A stretch of 6,656 bases of DNA from Acidobacteriota bacterium (GCA_021809235.1 JAKBAG010000167.1:1-6656), one strand, 5' to 3'; shown: positions 1-6,173, counted from the first letter of the stretch. Made by a program: numbers and translations. Notes: generated by a model from the sequence alone, not told the origin.

Positions 1-2
1 GG

Positions 3-395
3 AGTACGAGTGGAAGCGATGGCAGCGAGATTGCGGTGGCCAGCGCGCCGAATGCGCCGGTGGTGGTGGATACGCGGGATGTGTTTCCGCCGGCGGTGCC
101 GAAGGGACTGGTGGCCATCTACAGCGAGACCACGCATAGCGTCGATCTGTCCTGGGCGCCGGATATGGAGCCGGATCTGGCGGGGTATGTGGTGGAACGC
201 AGCCTGATACCAGAGGGCACGAGCCAGGGAGATACTTCGCCCTGGACTCGGCTGGCCGAGGGTGTGGCGGTACCGGGATACTCCGATAGACAGGTGCAGC
301 CGGGCAGCACATATCGCTACACCGTGCGTGCCGTGGATCGGCATGGAAATACGAGTGCGGCCTCTGCGAGCGTGAGCGTACGGACGGAGCCGTAG
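3..395 (+). CDS. Fibronectin type III domain protein, C-terminal part (5' end outside window)
   Basis: The reading frame is open from the left edge to a TAG stop, so only about the last 130 residues are visible. The segment from 'VFPPAVPKGL' to the end reads as one complete FN3 module. It has a 'VDLSWAPDMEPDLAGYVVER' B/C-strand region, a 'PGSTYRYTVRAVDRHGNTSAAS' F/G-strand region, and the closing 'ASVSVRTEP'. The residues before it ('SEIAVASAPNAPVVVDT') look like the end of a preceding module. FN3 domains are beta-sandwich binding or spacer modules, common in exported or surface proteins. The function and location of this protein cannot be told without its N-terminus. A GTG at 36 could serve as a start, but it would cut into the domain series, so I treat the gene as truncated by the window. 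The next gene begins 54 bp downstream, so co-transcription is possible. Confidence 0.75.
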   Translation, partial: STSGSDGSEIAVASAPNAPVVVDTRDVFPPAVPKGLVAIYSETTHSVDLSWAPDMEPDLAGYVVERSLIPEGTSQGDTSPWTRLAEGVAVPGYSDRQVQPGSTYRYTVRAVDRHGNTSAASASVSVRTEP

Positions 396-449
396 GCAGG
401 TTGGGATTGCCAGGTTGCGACGGAGACAGGATTTCAGGAGGAGGATGGG

Positions 450-1247
450 ATGCACTATTGCCGGATGGAATGGGCAGGAAGCGCGGCGTGGGGACTGGTC
501 GAGGAGCGTGATGGCGCGTTGTGGGTGACGGCGCTACTGGCCTCGCCTTGGAGGCTGGAGCCGGAGCAGGTGCTGGCCGAGCCTTTGCTGCTGGACAGCG
601 CGAAGCTGCTGGCGCCGGTGACGCCATCGAAGATTGTCTGCGTGGGGCGGAACTATCGTGACCATGCCAAGGAACTGGGCAATGAGGTGCCCAGCGAGCC
701 GCTACTGTTTCTGAAGCCGCCTTCGTCGCTGCTAGGCTGCGGAGGCGTGGTGGAGATGCCGCAGGTCTCGGCGCGCGTGGACTACGAGGGCGAGCTGGCG
801 GTGGTGATCGGGCGCCGGATGCGCCGGTTGCAGGCAGGCGAGGATCTGCGGCCCTATCTGCATGGCGTAACGGTGGCCAACGACGTGACGGCGCGTGATC
901 TGCAGAAGAAGGATGGGCAGTGGACGCGGGCCAAGGGCTTTGACGGATTCTGCCCGGTGGGTCCGGTGGTGCAGACGGCAGTGGGCGAGCCGGAGATTGC
1001 CGCGGGTCTGGTGGTGGAGACGCGCGTGAATGGCGAGCTGCGCCAGCATGGAACGACGGCGGATTTTCTGTTTTCCCTGCGCGAGCTGCTGACCTACATT
1101 ACGGCGGCTATTACGCTGGAGCCGGGCGACCTGTTGCTGACCGGGACTCCGGCCGGAGTGGGTCCGGTTCAGGCAGGAGACTGCGTCACGGTGAGTGTGG
1201 CCGGGGTGGGTACGCTGAGGAATTGCTTTGCCGCGGAAAAACCCTGA
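450..1247 (+). CDS. Fumarylacetoacetate hydrolase (FAH) family protein
   Basis: This 265-residue protein has a short N-terminal part (about 1-55) followed by the FAH catalytic fold (about 60-260). Family hallmarks are 'KIVCVGRNYRDHAKELG' (61-77), the metal ligands in 'DYEGELAVVIG' (E113, E115) and 'VANDVTARDLQ' (D145), the conserved 'RAKGFDGFCPVGP' (160-172, with K162) and the C-terminal 'LLLTGTPAGVGPVQAGD' (228-244). Known members hydrolyse or decarboxylate acylpyruvates, 2-hydroxyhepta-dienedioate, oxaloacetate or ureidoglycolate-like substrates using Mg2+ or Mn2+. The sequence does not decide which reaction applies. Size and motif order fit the common bacterial 2-hydroxyhepta-2,4-diene-1,7-dioate isomerase-like or acylpyruvase group, and no companion aromatic-degradation genes are visible. 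The start is fixed by AGGAGGAGG at 436-444, five bases before the ATG. The transaldolase gene follows after 126 bp, so the two may or may not share a transcript. Confidence 0.9.
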   Translation: MHYCRMEWAGSAAWGLVEERDGALWVTALLASPWRLEPEQVLAEPLLLDSAKLLAPVTPSKIVCVGRNYRDHAKELGNEVPSEPLLFLKPPSSLLGCGGVVEMPQVSARVDYEGELAVVIGRRMRRLQAGEDLRPYLHGVTVANDVTARDLQKKDGQWTRAKGFDGFCPVGPVVQTAVGEPEIAAGLVVETRVNGELRQHGTTADFLFSLRELLTYITAAITLEPGDLLLTGTPAGVGPVQAGDCVTVSVAGVGTLRNCFAAEKP

Positions 1248-1373
1248 GCCGGGTGGGGATGGCCCAAAGTGGGATCGGAAGCAGACGTGATTTCATCGTT
1301 TGGCATCTAAACGGGAGTAGACTTTGAGGCAGCGGTCTGCAGGAAGCAAAACATTCCCCCTGAGGAGGAGAAC

Positions 1374-2369
1374 GTGGCAAAGAATCTGCTGGAACAGTTG
1401 CGGGCAATGACAGTGGTGGTGGCCGATACAGGCGACATTGAGGCGATGGAGAAGTTTCGTCCTCAGGATGCGACGACGAATCCGTCGCTGATTACAGCCG
1501 CAGCACAGCTGCCGCAGTATCAGTCAATCGTGGACGGGGTGCTGCTGGAGGCGCGCAAGGAGCTGGGAACTGCAGCCGATGAGGCCAAGGTGGCCAATCT
1601 GGCGTTCCGGCGGCTGGCCATTGCCTTCGGCAAGAAGATTCTGGCGATTGTGCCGGGCCGAGTCTCGACGGAGGTGGATGCGCGGCTTTCCTTTGACACG
1701 GAGGCTACGATTGCCCAGGCGCGCGAGATCATTGCACAGTACGATGCGGCCGGGATTGGGCGCGAGCGCGTGCTGGTGAAGATTGCCTCGACCTGGGAGG
1801 GAATCTGCGCGGCTGAAGTGCTGGAAAAGGAAGGGATCCACTGCAACCTGACTCTACTGTTTGGTCTGCATCAGGCAATTGCCTGCGCAGAGGCGCGGGT
1901 GACGCTGATTTCCCCGTTTGTGGGCCGGATTCTGGACTGGTACAAGAAGGAGACGGGCAAGGAGTATGCCGGTGCCGACGACCCCGGCGTCCATTCCGTG
2001 ACCACGGTGTACAACTACTACAAGAAGTTCGGCTACAAGACCCAGGTGATGGGGGCAAGCTTCCGGAATATCGGCGAGATTCGCGAACTGGCAGGCTGCG
2101 ATCTACTGACCATCTCTCCGCAGTTGCTGGCCGAGTTGGAGGCAACCGAGGCGGAGCTGCCGCGGAAGCTGGATCCGGAGGCGGCCAAGGGAATGACGAT
2201 CGAAAAGATTGCGATGGATCGGGCAACGTTTGATCGCATGCATGCCGAGGATCGCATGGCAACGGACAAACTGAAGGAAGGCATTGAGGGCTTCAGTGCG
2301 GCGCTGGAAAAGCTGGAGGCGTTGCTCAGCCGACGCCTGACCGAGCTGGAAGCCGTCGGGACGCGCTAG
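1374..2369 (+). CDS. tal: Transaldolase (TalB-type)
   Basis: Transaldolase moves a dihydroxyacetone unit between sugar phosphates (sedoheptulose 7-phosphate and glyceraldehyde 3-phosphate to erythrose 4-phosphate and fructose 6-phosphate) in the cytosolic pentose phosphate pathway. The 331-residue chain matches the long TalB-type subfamily along its length. The Schiff-base lysine is K136 in 'VLVKIASTWEG'. Other active-site residues expected from E. coli TalB are D18 ('VADTGD'), E100 ('VSTEVDAR') and T160 ('CNLTLLF'). Further signatures are 'QDATTNPSLI' (31-40), 'ISPFVGRILDWY' (179-190) and 'VMGASFRNIGEI' (225-236). The GTG start is supported by AGGAGG at 1363-1368, five bases upstream, and by agreement with the family N-terminus. 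No other pentose phosphate gene is in the window. A terminator-like hairpin follows 57 bp after the stop. No clear promoter was seen in the 126 bp upstream. Confidence 0.96.
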   Translation: MAKNLLEQLRAMTVVVADTGDIEAMEKFRPQDATTNPSLITAAAQLPQYQSIVDGVLLEARKELGTAADEAKVANLAFRRLAIAFGKKILAIVPGRVSTEVDARLSFDTEATIAQAREIIAQYDAAGIGRERVLVKIASTWEGICAAEVLEKEGIHCNLTLLFGLHQAIACAEARVTLISPFVGRILDWYKKETGKEYAGADDPGVHSVTTVYNYYKKFGYKTQVMGASFRNIGEIRELAGCDLLTISPQLLAELEATEAELPRKLDPEAAKGMTIEKIAMDRATFDRMHAEDRMATDKLKEGIEGFSAALEKLEALLSRRLTELEAVGTR

Positions 2370-2426
2370 GGCTGTTCCCCATGCCGCATACCAGAGGCTC
2401 GACGAATCCTCCGGGAGCAAAAAACA

Positions 2427-2466
2427 AAAACGGCAGGCCGCTCCTCGTGGGCGGCTTTGCTGTTTT
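2427..2466. terminator. Probable bidirectional intrinsic terminator between tal and tRNA-Val
   Basis: The arms CGGCA-G-GCCGC (2431-2441) and GCGGC-TT-TGCTG (2451-2462) pair around a 9-base loop, with one G.T pair and a small bulge. The stem is extended by AAAA on the left pairing with TTTT on the right. The T-run 2463-2466 serves the + strand (tal). The A-rich run 2419-2430 becomes a U-tract for the minus strand (tRNA). Its position between two convergent genes supports this reading. Folding energy was not calculated. Confidence 0.7.
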
Positions 2467-2497
2467 GGATGGATTGCCAAGGGGTGTTGCGGAATCG

Positions 2498-2574
2498 TGG
2501 TAGGCACGATTGGATTCGAACCAACGACCTCTACCGTGTCAAGGTAGCGCTCTAACCAACTGAGCTACGCGCCT
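2498..2574 (-). tRNA. tRNA-Val, anticodon GAC, CCA encoded
   Basis: The minus strand folds as a full cloverleaf. The acceptor stem AGGCGCG pairs with CGTGCCT (one G.T), followed by discriminator A and genomic CCA. The D-arm is GCTC/GAGC with AGTTGGTTA in the loop. The anticodon stem CTACC/GGTAG encloses the loop TTGACAC, whose middle triplet GAC (2538-2540 on the + strand) reads valine codons GUC and GUU. The T-arm is GTTGG/CCAAT around TTCGAAT. The total is 77 nt with CCA. It is a lone tRNA gene facing tal, with the terminator hairpin 31 bp past its 3' end. Confidence 0.97.
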
Positions 2575-2715
2575 GTTGTCACCAGTGTATCGCATTTGGC
2601 ACGGACTGGCATATGGAGCGGGTTGCGAGCCGAAAGCAAGGGTGCAGGGATAGGGGCAGGATTCGGGGTGTAGGACACAGGGAAAACAGGTTGCAATCGT
2701 GTAACATGCTGGGGT

Positions 2716-3390
2716 ATGGGACTGGGGAGTGAAGCGACGGGGATGAGCGTGGCTGGTATGTCGGCGGAGCGTCGTCTGAATCCCCTGCGCACAGCCCCAA
2801 ACCTGCTGACGATGCTGCGTGTGGTGCTGACGCCGCTGCTGGTGATGGCCCTTCTGGAGCGGGAGTTTCAAGCGGCGTTTGTGCTGTTTGTGGTGGCTGC
2901 ACTGACCGATGCGATGGACGGAACGCTGGCGCGGTGGCTGCAGCAGCGAACGCGCCTGGGCCAGTATCTGGACCCCATTGCCGACAAGATTCTGCTGAGT
3001 TCCCTGTTCCTGGTGCTGACAGCGATGGGCGTGCTGAAGCCGGAGATTGCCGCAGTGGTCTTTGGGCGGGATATCGGCATGCTGTGCGTGGCGGGCATCC
3101 TATACTGGAGCACGGACCTGCGGGACTTTCATCCGACGCTGCTGGGCAAGGCCAACAGCCTGAGTCAGGTGCTAGCGCTGGGCATGGTGCTGCTGTGTCG
3201 CATGACGGGATCGCCGGCGCACGGAAGCTGGATTGGCGTGGGAGCCCGATATGCGCTCAGCGCGACGATGCTGCTGACGGTGATCTCCGGCTTCCACTAC
3301 GCGCTGGTTGTCTCGCGACGGATTGGCACGGTGACCGGGGCAAACCCGGAAGGACCGATACCACGCGAAGGGCAGCGGCGCGCAGCCTAA
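2716..3390 (+). CDS. pgsA: CDP-alcohol phosphatidyltransferase (PgsA-like)
   Basis: This is an integral membrane enzyme that transfers a phosphatidyl group from CDP-diacylglycerol to an alcohol, most likely glycerol 3-phosphate in phosphatidylglycerol synthesis. The complete family motif D-x2-D-G-x2-A-R-x8-G-x3-D-x3-D is present: D65, D68, G69, A72, R73, G82, D86 and D90. Typical N-terminal 'APNLLTMLRVVLTPLLVMALL' (27-47) and several hydrophobic stretches (about 33-47, 53-64, 92-106, 110-130, 148-161, 178-198) fit the family fold of about six helices. A cardiolipin-synthase-like or other CDP-alcohol transferase role cannot be excluded, because this motif is shared. The start is uncertain. ATGs at 2716, 2743 and 2758 are in frame, none has a good ribosome binding site, and family members usually begin only a few residues before 'PNLLT', which favours a later start. 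The gene ends 20 bp from the convergent small gene. Confidence 0.85.
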   Translation: MGLGSEATGMSVAGMSAERRLNPLRTAPNLLTMLRVVLTPLLVMALLEREFQAAFVLFVVAALTDAMDGTLARWLQQRTRLGQYLDPIADKILLSSLFLVLTAMGVLKPEIAAVVFGRDIGMLCVAGILYWSTDLRDFHPTLLGKANSLSQVLALGMVLLCRMTGSPAHGSWIGVGARYALSATMLLTVISGFHYALVVSRRIGTVTGANPEGPIPREGQRRAA

Positions 3391-3410
3391 GCCAGAGTCT
3401 TCCGAGATTC

Positions 3411-3584
3411 CTAGCTGGCTTCGTCGTCGGCGTCTTCGCTGGTCAATTCGCTGTCTTCTTCCGCAGCGATATCTCTTAACTCAGCGGCATCGAAGACCTC
3501 GCCGCAATTCATACACTCGACAAACTCGGCGTCTTCCTCGCGGGAGACGAAACGGACTTGCAGATGCCTGCACGGAGCGCTCAT
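3411..3584 (-). CDS. Small acidic Cys-pair protein, possible zinc-binding (unknown function)
   Basis: I do not recognise a named family. From the ATG at 3584 the product has 57 residues. C5 and H7 lie near the start ('SAPCRHLQVRF') and a 'CMNCGEVF' knuckle lies at 24-31, which together could form a zinc-ribbon-like site. An acidic tail follows (9 of the last 17 residues are D or E). Codon choice within these 57 codons looks like that of the neighbouring genes. The frame stays open upstream to a GTG at 3692 (93 residues, adding a second C-x2-C, 'FCRSC'), but that part is built from AT-rich, T-tract DNA and overlaps a likely promoter, so I prefer the short form. No clear ribosome binding site precedes either start. 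The gene converges with the phosphatidyltransferase and diverges from the Rrf2 regulator. Confidence 0.6.
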   Translation of the reverse strand: MSAPCRHLQVRFVSREEDAEFVECMNCGEVFDAAELRDIAAEEDSELTSEDADDEAS

Positions 3585-3627
3585 AAGGGTCGTCAGCACC
3601 GGAACAAAAAGGGTGTCGTTGCGCACG

Positions 3628-3656
3628 ATTGTAAAACCCACAAGGGAGATGGGGAA
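3628..3656 (-). promoter_or_regulatory. Candidate promoter for the small Cys-pair gene
   Basis: On the minus strand, TACAAT (3633-3628) is one base off the -10 consensus. TTCCCC (3656-3651) sits 17 bp upstream as a poor -35. Transcription from here would begin near 3621, giving a leader of about 37 nt before the ATG at 3584 and excluding the longer 93-residue form. The weak -35 keeps confidence low. Confidence 0.35.
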
Positions 3657-3742
3657 GCAGCTTCTGCAAAAAAAAGAAAAATCTTTCCCCACGGAATTTG
3701 GGACGCAGAAAAGTGATTCGGGAAGGCGAACCGGCGCATCTC

Positions 3743-3771
3743 TTGAAGTGCGACAAATTTAGTCCTATACT
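3743..3771 (+). promoter_or_regulatory. Sigma-70-type promoter of the isc operon
   Basis: TTGAAG (3743-3748) and TATACT (3766-3771) are separated by exactly 17 bp. Both hexamers are near consensus. The expected start point is around 3778, giving a leader of about 88 nt before the GTG of the regulator at 3866. Two IscR-like palindromes overlap this promoter, which supports it as the regulated operon promoter. Confidence 0.75.
3752..3764 (+). promoter_or_regulatory. IscR type 1-like operator, box 1 (in promoter spacer)
   Basis: GACAAATTTAGTC fits the core GACT-RWWWY-AGTC of the E. coli IscR type 1 site with one mismatch (A for T at base 4). It is a near palindrome: five of six base pairs match around the central T3758. 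It lies between the -35 and -10, where binding would block RNA polymerase. The outer ATA/TAT flanks of the E. coli consensus are not well kept. Confidence 0.6.
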
Positions 3772-3778
3772 GAATCAG

Positions 3779-3791
3779 GACTGAACTAGTC
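3779..3791 (+). promoter_or_regulatory. IscR type 1-like operator, box 2 (at transcription start)
   Basis: GACTGAACTAGTC has both GACT and AGTC half-sites perfect and the same 5-base spacing as the E. coli type 1 core. An extra G/C pair on the outside makes a GGACT-N5-AGTCC repeat (3778-3792). Its centre is 27 bp from that of box 1. It covers the predicted start of transcription, so it should repress when occupied. The recognising protein is inferred to be the downstream Rrf2 regulator. Confidence 0.6.
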
Positions 3792-3865
3792 CGGTTTCTG
3801 CTTCGGAATCGTCGGGATACAGGCGGTGGACGGGTGGGCATCGGATTGGGGAGCAGGGTGACGAC

Positions 3866-4330
3866 GTGCTGCGACTAACGAAAAAAGCGGATTACGGGTT
3901 GATGGCGCTGAAGTATCTGGCCGAGCACCCGGATTCGGTTTCGGTCAGCGCGAAGGATATTGCAGACACCTATGGGATTCCGCCGCAGCTGCTGGCCAAG
4001 GTGCTGCAGCGGCTGACGAAAGTAGGCCTGTTGCGCTCGCATGCGGGCATGAACGGCGGCTATGCGCTCTCGCGGCAGGCGCAGCAGATTTCCGCCTTTG
4101 AGGTGATTCATGCGATCGATGGACCGCTGTTCATCACCTCCTGCACGAAGGGGAGCAAGTCCTGCGATCTGGAGCCGAATTGCACGATCAAGGAACCGTT
4201 GGCGCGGGTGAATGAGAGCATTGCCGGGGTGCTGAAGAGCATCAGTGTTTATGACCTGGTGGATGCCGATACGGCCGCAGCACGCGGTCAGGATGGTTTG
4301 GTGACGCTGCTGCACTCCCAGGGGGTGTGA
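3866..4330 (+). CDS. iscR: Rrf2-family Fe-S cluster regulator, IscR-like
   Basis: This 154-residue Rrf2 protein starts 'MLRLTKKADYGLMALKYLA', the usual family opening. A winged helix-turn-helix follows ('SAKDIADTYGIPPQLLAKVLQRLTKVGLL', 28-56; wing 'HAGMNGGYAL', 59-68). Three cysteines for a cluster follow at C93, C100 and C106, then a C-terminal dimerisation helix (about 109-131). E. coli IscR binds [2Fe-2S] with three Cys (spacing x5, x5) and His107, and represses the isc operon when the cluster is present. Here the spacing is x6, x5, and the residue three after the last Cys is K109, so the fourth ligand must differ. The GTG start has AGGG at 3855-3858, seven bases upstream. The gene opens the isc operon, iscS starts 78 bp downstream, and two operator-like palindromes sit in its promoter, so autoregulation is inferred. 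Other Rrf2 types (CymR, NsrR) are less likely given the context. Confidence 0.88.
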   Translation: MLRLTKKADYGLMALKYLAEHPDSVSVSAKDIADTYGIPPQLLAKVLQRLTKVGLLRSHAGMNGGYALSRQAQQISAFEVIHAIDGPLFITSCTKGSKSCDLEPNCTIKEPLARVNESIAGVLKSISVYDLVDADTAAARGQDGLVTLLHSQGV

Positions 4331-4395
4331 GGCGGCGCAGGTGAAGGAACAAGATTGCGCGGAGCCCGGATTGAGAGGAGCTTCGCGACAAGGAT

Positions 4396-4401
4396 GGAGA
4401 G
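4396..4401 (+). promoter_or_regulatory. Ribosome binding site deciding the iscS start
   Basis: GGAGAG lies seven bases before the ATG at 4409. This favours 4409 over the in-frame ATG at 4394 and over a TTG at 4355 (which has GAAGGA upstream). Confidence 0.6.
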
Positions 4402-4408
4402 AACAGCG

Positions 4409-5677
4409 ATGAACGATGGGACGATGAGCAACGGGACAATCAATCCAGTGGTGCCGGAGGGCGTGACCCTGCCGATCTACATGGACAACCATGCGACCAG
4501 TCCGATGGACCCGCGTGTGCTGGAGGCGATGCTGCCCTATTTCAGCGGAAAGTTTGGCAACGCGGCCAGCCGCAACCATTCCTTTGGCTGGGAGGCCGAG
4601 CAGGCCGTCGAGCAGGCGCGCGAACAGATTGCGCGGCTGATTGGGGCAACGGCCAAGGAGATCATCTTCACCTCCGGCGCGACGGAGAGCAACAACCTGG
4701 CGATCAAGGGCATTGCCGAGATGTATCGCGAACGCGGCAACCACATCATCACCCAGGTGACCGAGCACAAGGCCGTGCTGGACACCTGCAAGCGGCTGGA
4801 GAAGTACGGCTATCGGGTGACGTATCTGCCGGTGAAGGCCGATGGACTGATCGATCTGGACGATCTGCGCCGGGCCATCGACGACAAGACGATCCTGGTG
4901 ACGATCATGAGCGCCAATAACGAGATTGGAGTCCTGCAGCCGGTGGCCGAGATTGGCAAAATCTGCCACGAAAAAGGCGTGATCTTCCACACCGACGCCG
5001 TGCAGGCGGTGGGCAAGGTTCCGGTGGATGTGCAGGCTATGAATATCGACGTGCTGTCGCTGACAGCGCATAAAATCTATGGCCCGAAGGGTGTGGGAGC
5101 ACTGTATGTGCGGCGCCGGAATCCGCGGGTGCAGATTGCAGCGCAGATTGACGGTGGCGGCCATGAGCGCGGCATGCGCTCCGGCACGCTGAATGTGCCG
5201 GGGATTGTGGGCTTGGGCAAGGCCTGCGAGATTGCGATGCAGGAGATGGCGACCGAGGCAGAGCGTCTGCGGGCGATGCGCGATCATTTGCGGGCGCGCA
5301 TGGAGGCCGAGCTGGACTACGTGGAGGTGAATGGATCGTGGGAGCACCGGCTGCCCGGCAACCTGAACATGAGCTTCATCTACGTGGAAGGCGAGAGCCT
5401 GCTGATGGGCATCAACGATGTGGCGGTTTCCAGTGGTTCGGCCTGCACGTCGGCGACGCTGGAGCCGTCCTACGTGCTGAAGGCGCTGGGACTGGGCGAT
5501 GATGTGGCGCACAGCTCGATTCGCTTTGGACTGGGCCGGTTCAACACCATGGCCGAGTGCGATTATGTGGCCGACAAGGTGATTGGCATTGTGAAGAAGC
5601 TGCGCGAGCTTTCCCCGCTCTACGAGATGGTCAAGGAAGGCATTGACCTCTCGAAGATCGAGTGGGCTGCACACTGA
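4409..5677 (+). CDS. iscS: Cysteine desulfurase IscS
   Basis: IscS is a PLP enzyme that takes sulfur from L-cysteine, forms a persulfide and hands it to IscU and other acceptors. From the ATG at 4409 the protein has 422 residues (E. coli IscS has 404), with about 20 extra residues before 'LPIYMDNHATSPMDPRV'. The PLP lysine is K222 in 'SLTAHKIYGPKG'. PLP contacts are expected from 'FTSGATESNN' (87-96), H120 ('VTEHKAV'), and D196 and Q199 ('FHTDAVQAVG'). The persulfide cysteine is C346 in 'SSGSACTSATLEPSYVLKALG', on the long mobile loop typical of group I (IscS/NifS) enzymes. The C-terminal tail 'LSPLYEMVKEGIDLSKIEWAAH' matches the E. coli IscS tail that contacts IscU, which separates it from NifS and SufS. 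It lies between iscR and iscU (73-bp gap). The frame is open upstream to a TTG at 4355, but the ribosome binding site favours 4409. Confidence 0.96.
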   Translation: MNDGTMSNGTINPVVPEGVTLPIYMDNHATSPMDPRVLEAMLPYFSGKFGNAASRNHSFGWEAEQAVEQAREQIARLIGATAKEIIFTSGATESNNLAIKGIAEMYRERGNHIITQVTEHKAVLDTCKRLEKYGYRVTYLPVKADGLIDLDDLRRAIDDKTILVTIMSANNEIGVLQPVAEIGKICHEKGVIFHTDAVQAVGKVPVDVQAMNIDVLSLTAHKIYGPKGVGALYVRRRNPRVQIAAQIDGGGHERGMRSGTLNVPGIVGLGKACEIAMQEMATEAERLRAMRDHLRARMEAELDYVEVNGSWEHRLPGNLNMSFIYVEGESLLMGINDVAVSSGSACTSATLEPSYVLKALGLGDDVAHSSIRFGLGRFNTMAECDYVADKVIGIVKKLRELSPLYEMVKEGIDLSKIEWAAH

Positions 5678-5750
5678 CGACGATGACATTGCGGTGCGGC
5701 TCGGGCTGTGCCGATCAACAGGACAGAGACAACCGGAAGGAGCAGGAATC

Positions 5751-6164
5751 ATGGCATACAGCGACAAGGTAGTGGACCACTACAACAATCCCCGCAACGT
5801 GGGCTCGCTCGACAAGTCCGCCAGCGAAGTTGGTACGGGCCTGGTAGGCGCACCGGAGTGCGGCGACGTGATGCGGCTGCAGATCCGCGTGAACCCGGAG
5901 ACGCAGGTGATCGAAGAGGCGAAGTTCAAGACCTTTGGCTGCGGCTCGGCCATTGCCAGCTCCTCGCTGGCGACCGAGTGGGTGAAGGGTAAGACGGTGG
6001 CCGAGGCGCTGGAGATCAAGAACACCGACATCGTGAAGGAGCTGGCGCTGCCGCCGGTGAAGATTCACTGCTCGGTGCTGGCCGAGGATGCGATTCGTGC
6101 GGCGATCAGCGACTGGAAGAAGAAGAATGGCGTGGCCGAAACTGAGGCCGTGGCAGCGCAGTAA
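5751..6164 (+). CDS. iscU: Fe-S cluster scaffold protein IscU
   Basis: IscU is the scaffold on which [2Fe-2S] clusters are built from IscS sulfur before transfer to client proteins. The 137-residue product starts 'MAYSDKVVDHYNNPRNVGS', very close to E. coli IscU. The cluster ligands are C37 and D39 ('GAPECGDVM'), C64 ('FGCGSAIASSSL'), and H106 and C107 ('KIHCSVLAEDAI'). The motif LPPVK (100-104), bound by the chaperone HscA, is intact, so an HscA/HscB pair is expected elsewhere, probably downstream. A C-terminal tail of about 10 residues ('GVAETEAVAAQ') extends past the usual end. The ATG is preceded by GGAAGGAG (5735-5742) at good spacing. The frame runs on upstream, but the family N-terminus and this site fix the start. 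Confidence 0.97.
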   Translation: MAYSDKVVDHYNNPRNVGSLDKSASEVGTGLVGAPECGDVMRLQIRVNPETQVIEEAKFKTFGCGSAIASSSLATEWVKGKTVAEALEIKNTDIVKELALPPVKIHCSVLAEDAIRAAISDWKKKNGVAETEAVAAQ

Positions 6165-6173
6165 TGTGGGCTG

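Larger units (their letters stand above)
2370..2715. other. Region without a protein gene between tal and pgsA-like gene
   Basis: These 346 bases contain the terminator hairpin (2427-2466) and the minus-strand tRNA-Val gene (2498-2574). The remaining 2575-2715 holds leader DNA for both the tRNA (minus) and the phosphatidyltransferase (+). I see no convincing -35/-10 pair there. GATACA on the minus strand near the tRNA start and TTGCAA at 2691-2696 on the + strand are only weak candidates. Confidence 0.6.

Noticed and set aside
1729..2262. A 177-codon open frame on the minus strand inside tal
   Set aside because: It is antisense to the conserved transaldolase, its composition is Ser/Pro/Arg-rich as expected from codon bias, and no motif is visible.
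2498..2574. The tRNA gene as an attachment site for an integrated element
   Set aside because: No integrase gene and no duplicated tRNA 3' end are visible, and both sides carry ordinary housekeeping genes.
3389..3421. A 7-bp inverted repeat (AAGCCAG and CTGGCTT) between the stops of the phosphatidyltransferase and the small minus-strand gene
   Set aside because: The loop is 19 bases and there is no T-tract on either strand, so evidence for a terminator is too weak. It overlaps the last codons of the small gene.
2934..3479. A 181-codon + strand frame overlapping the phosphatidyltransferase
   Set aside because: It is an out-of-frame reading of the phosphatidyltransferase, whose family motif is complete in the other frame. 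The extra part shows no domain.
3668..3681. An A-tract of eight A, G and five A, considered as a phase-variable repeat or promoter UP element
   Set aside because: It lies outside the preferred reading frame of the small gene and is more than 60 bp upstream of the isc -35, too far for an UP element. It is probably ordinary AT-rich intergenic DNA.
3875..5767. A 630-codon open frame on the minus strand across iscR and iscS
   Set aside because: It is an antisense shadow of two confidently identified genes in high-GC DNA. Its translation is rich in His, Arg and Leu with no recognisable domain, and it has no own ribosome binding site.
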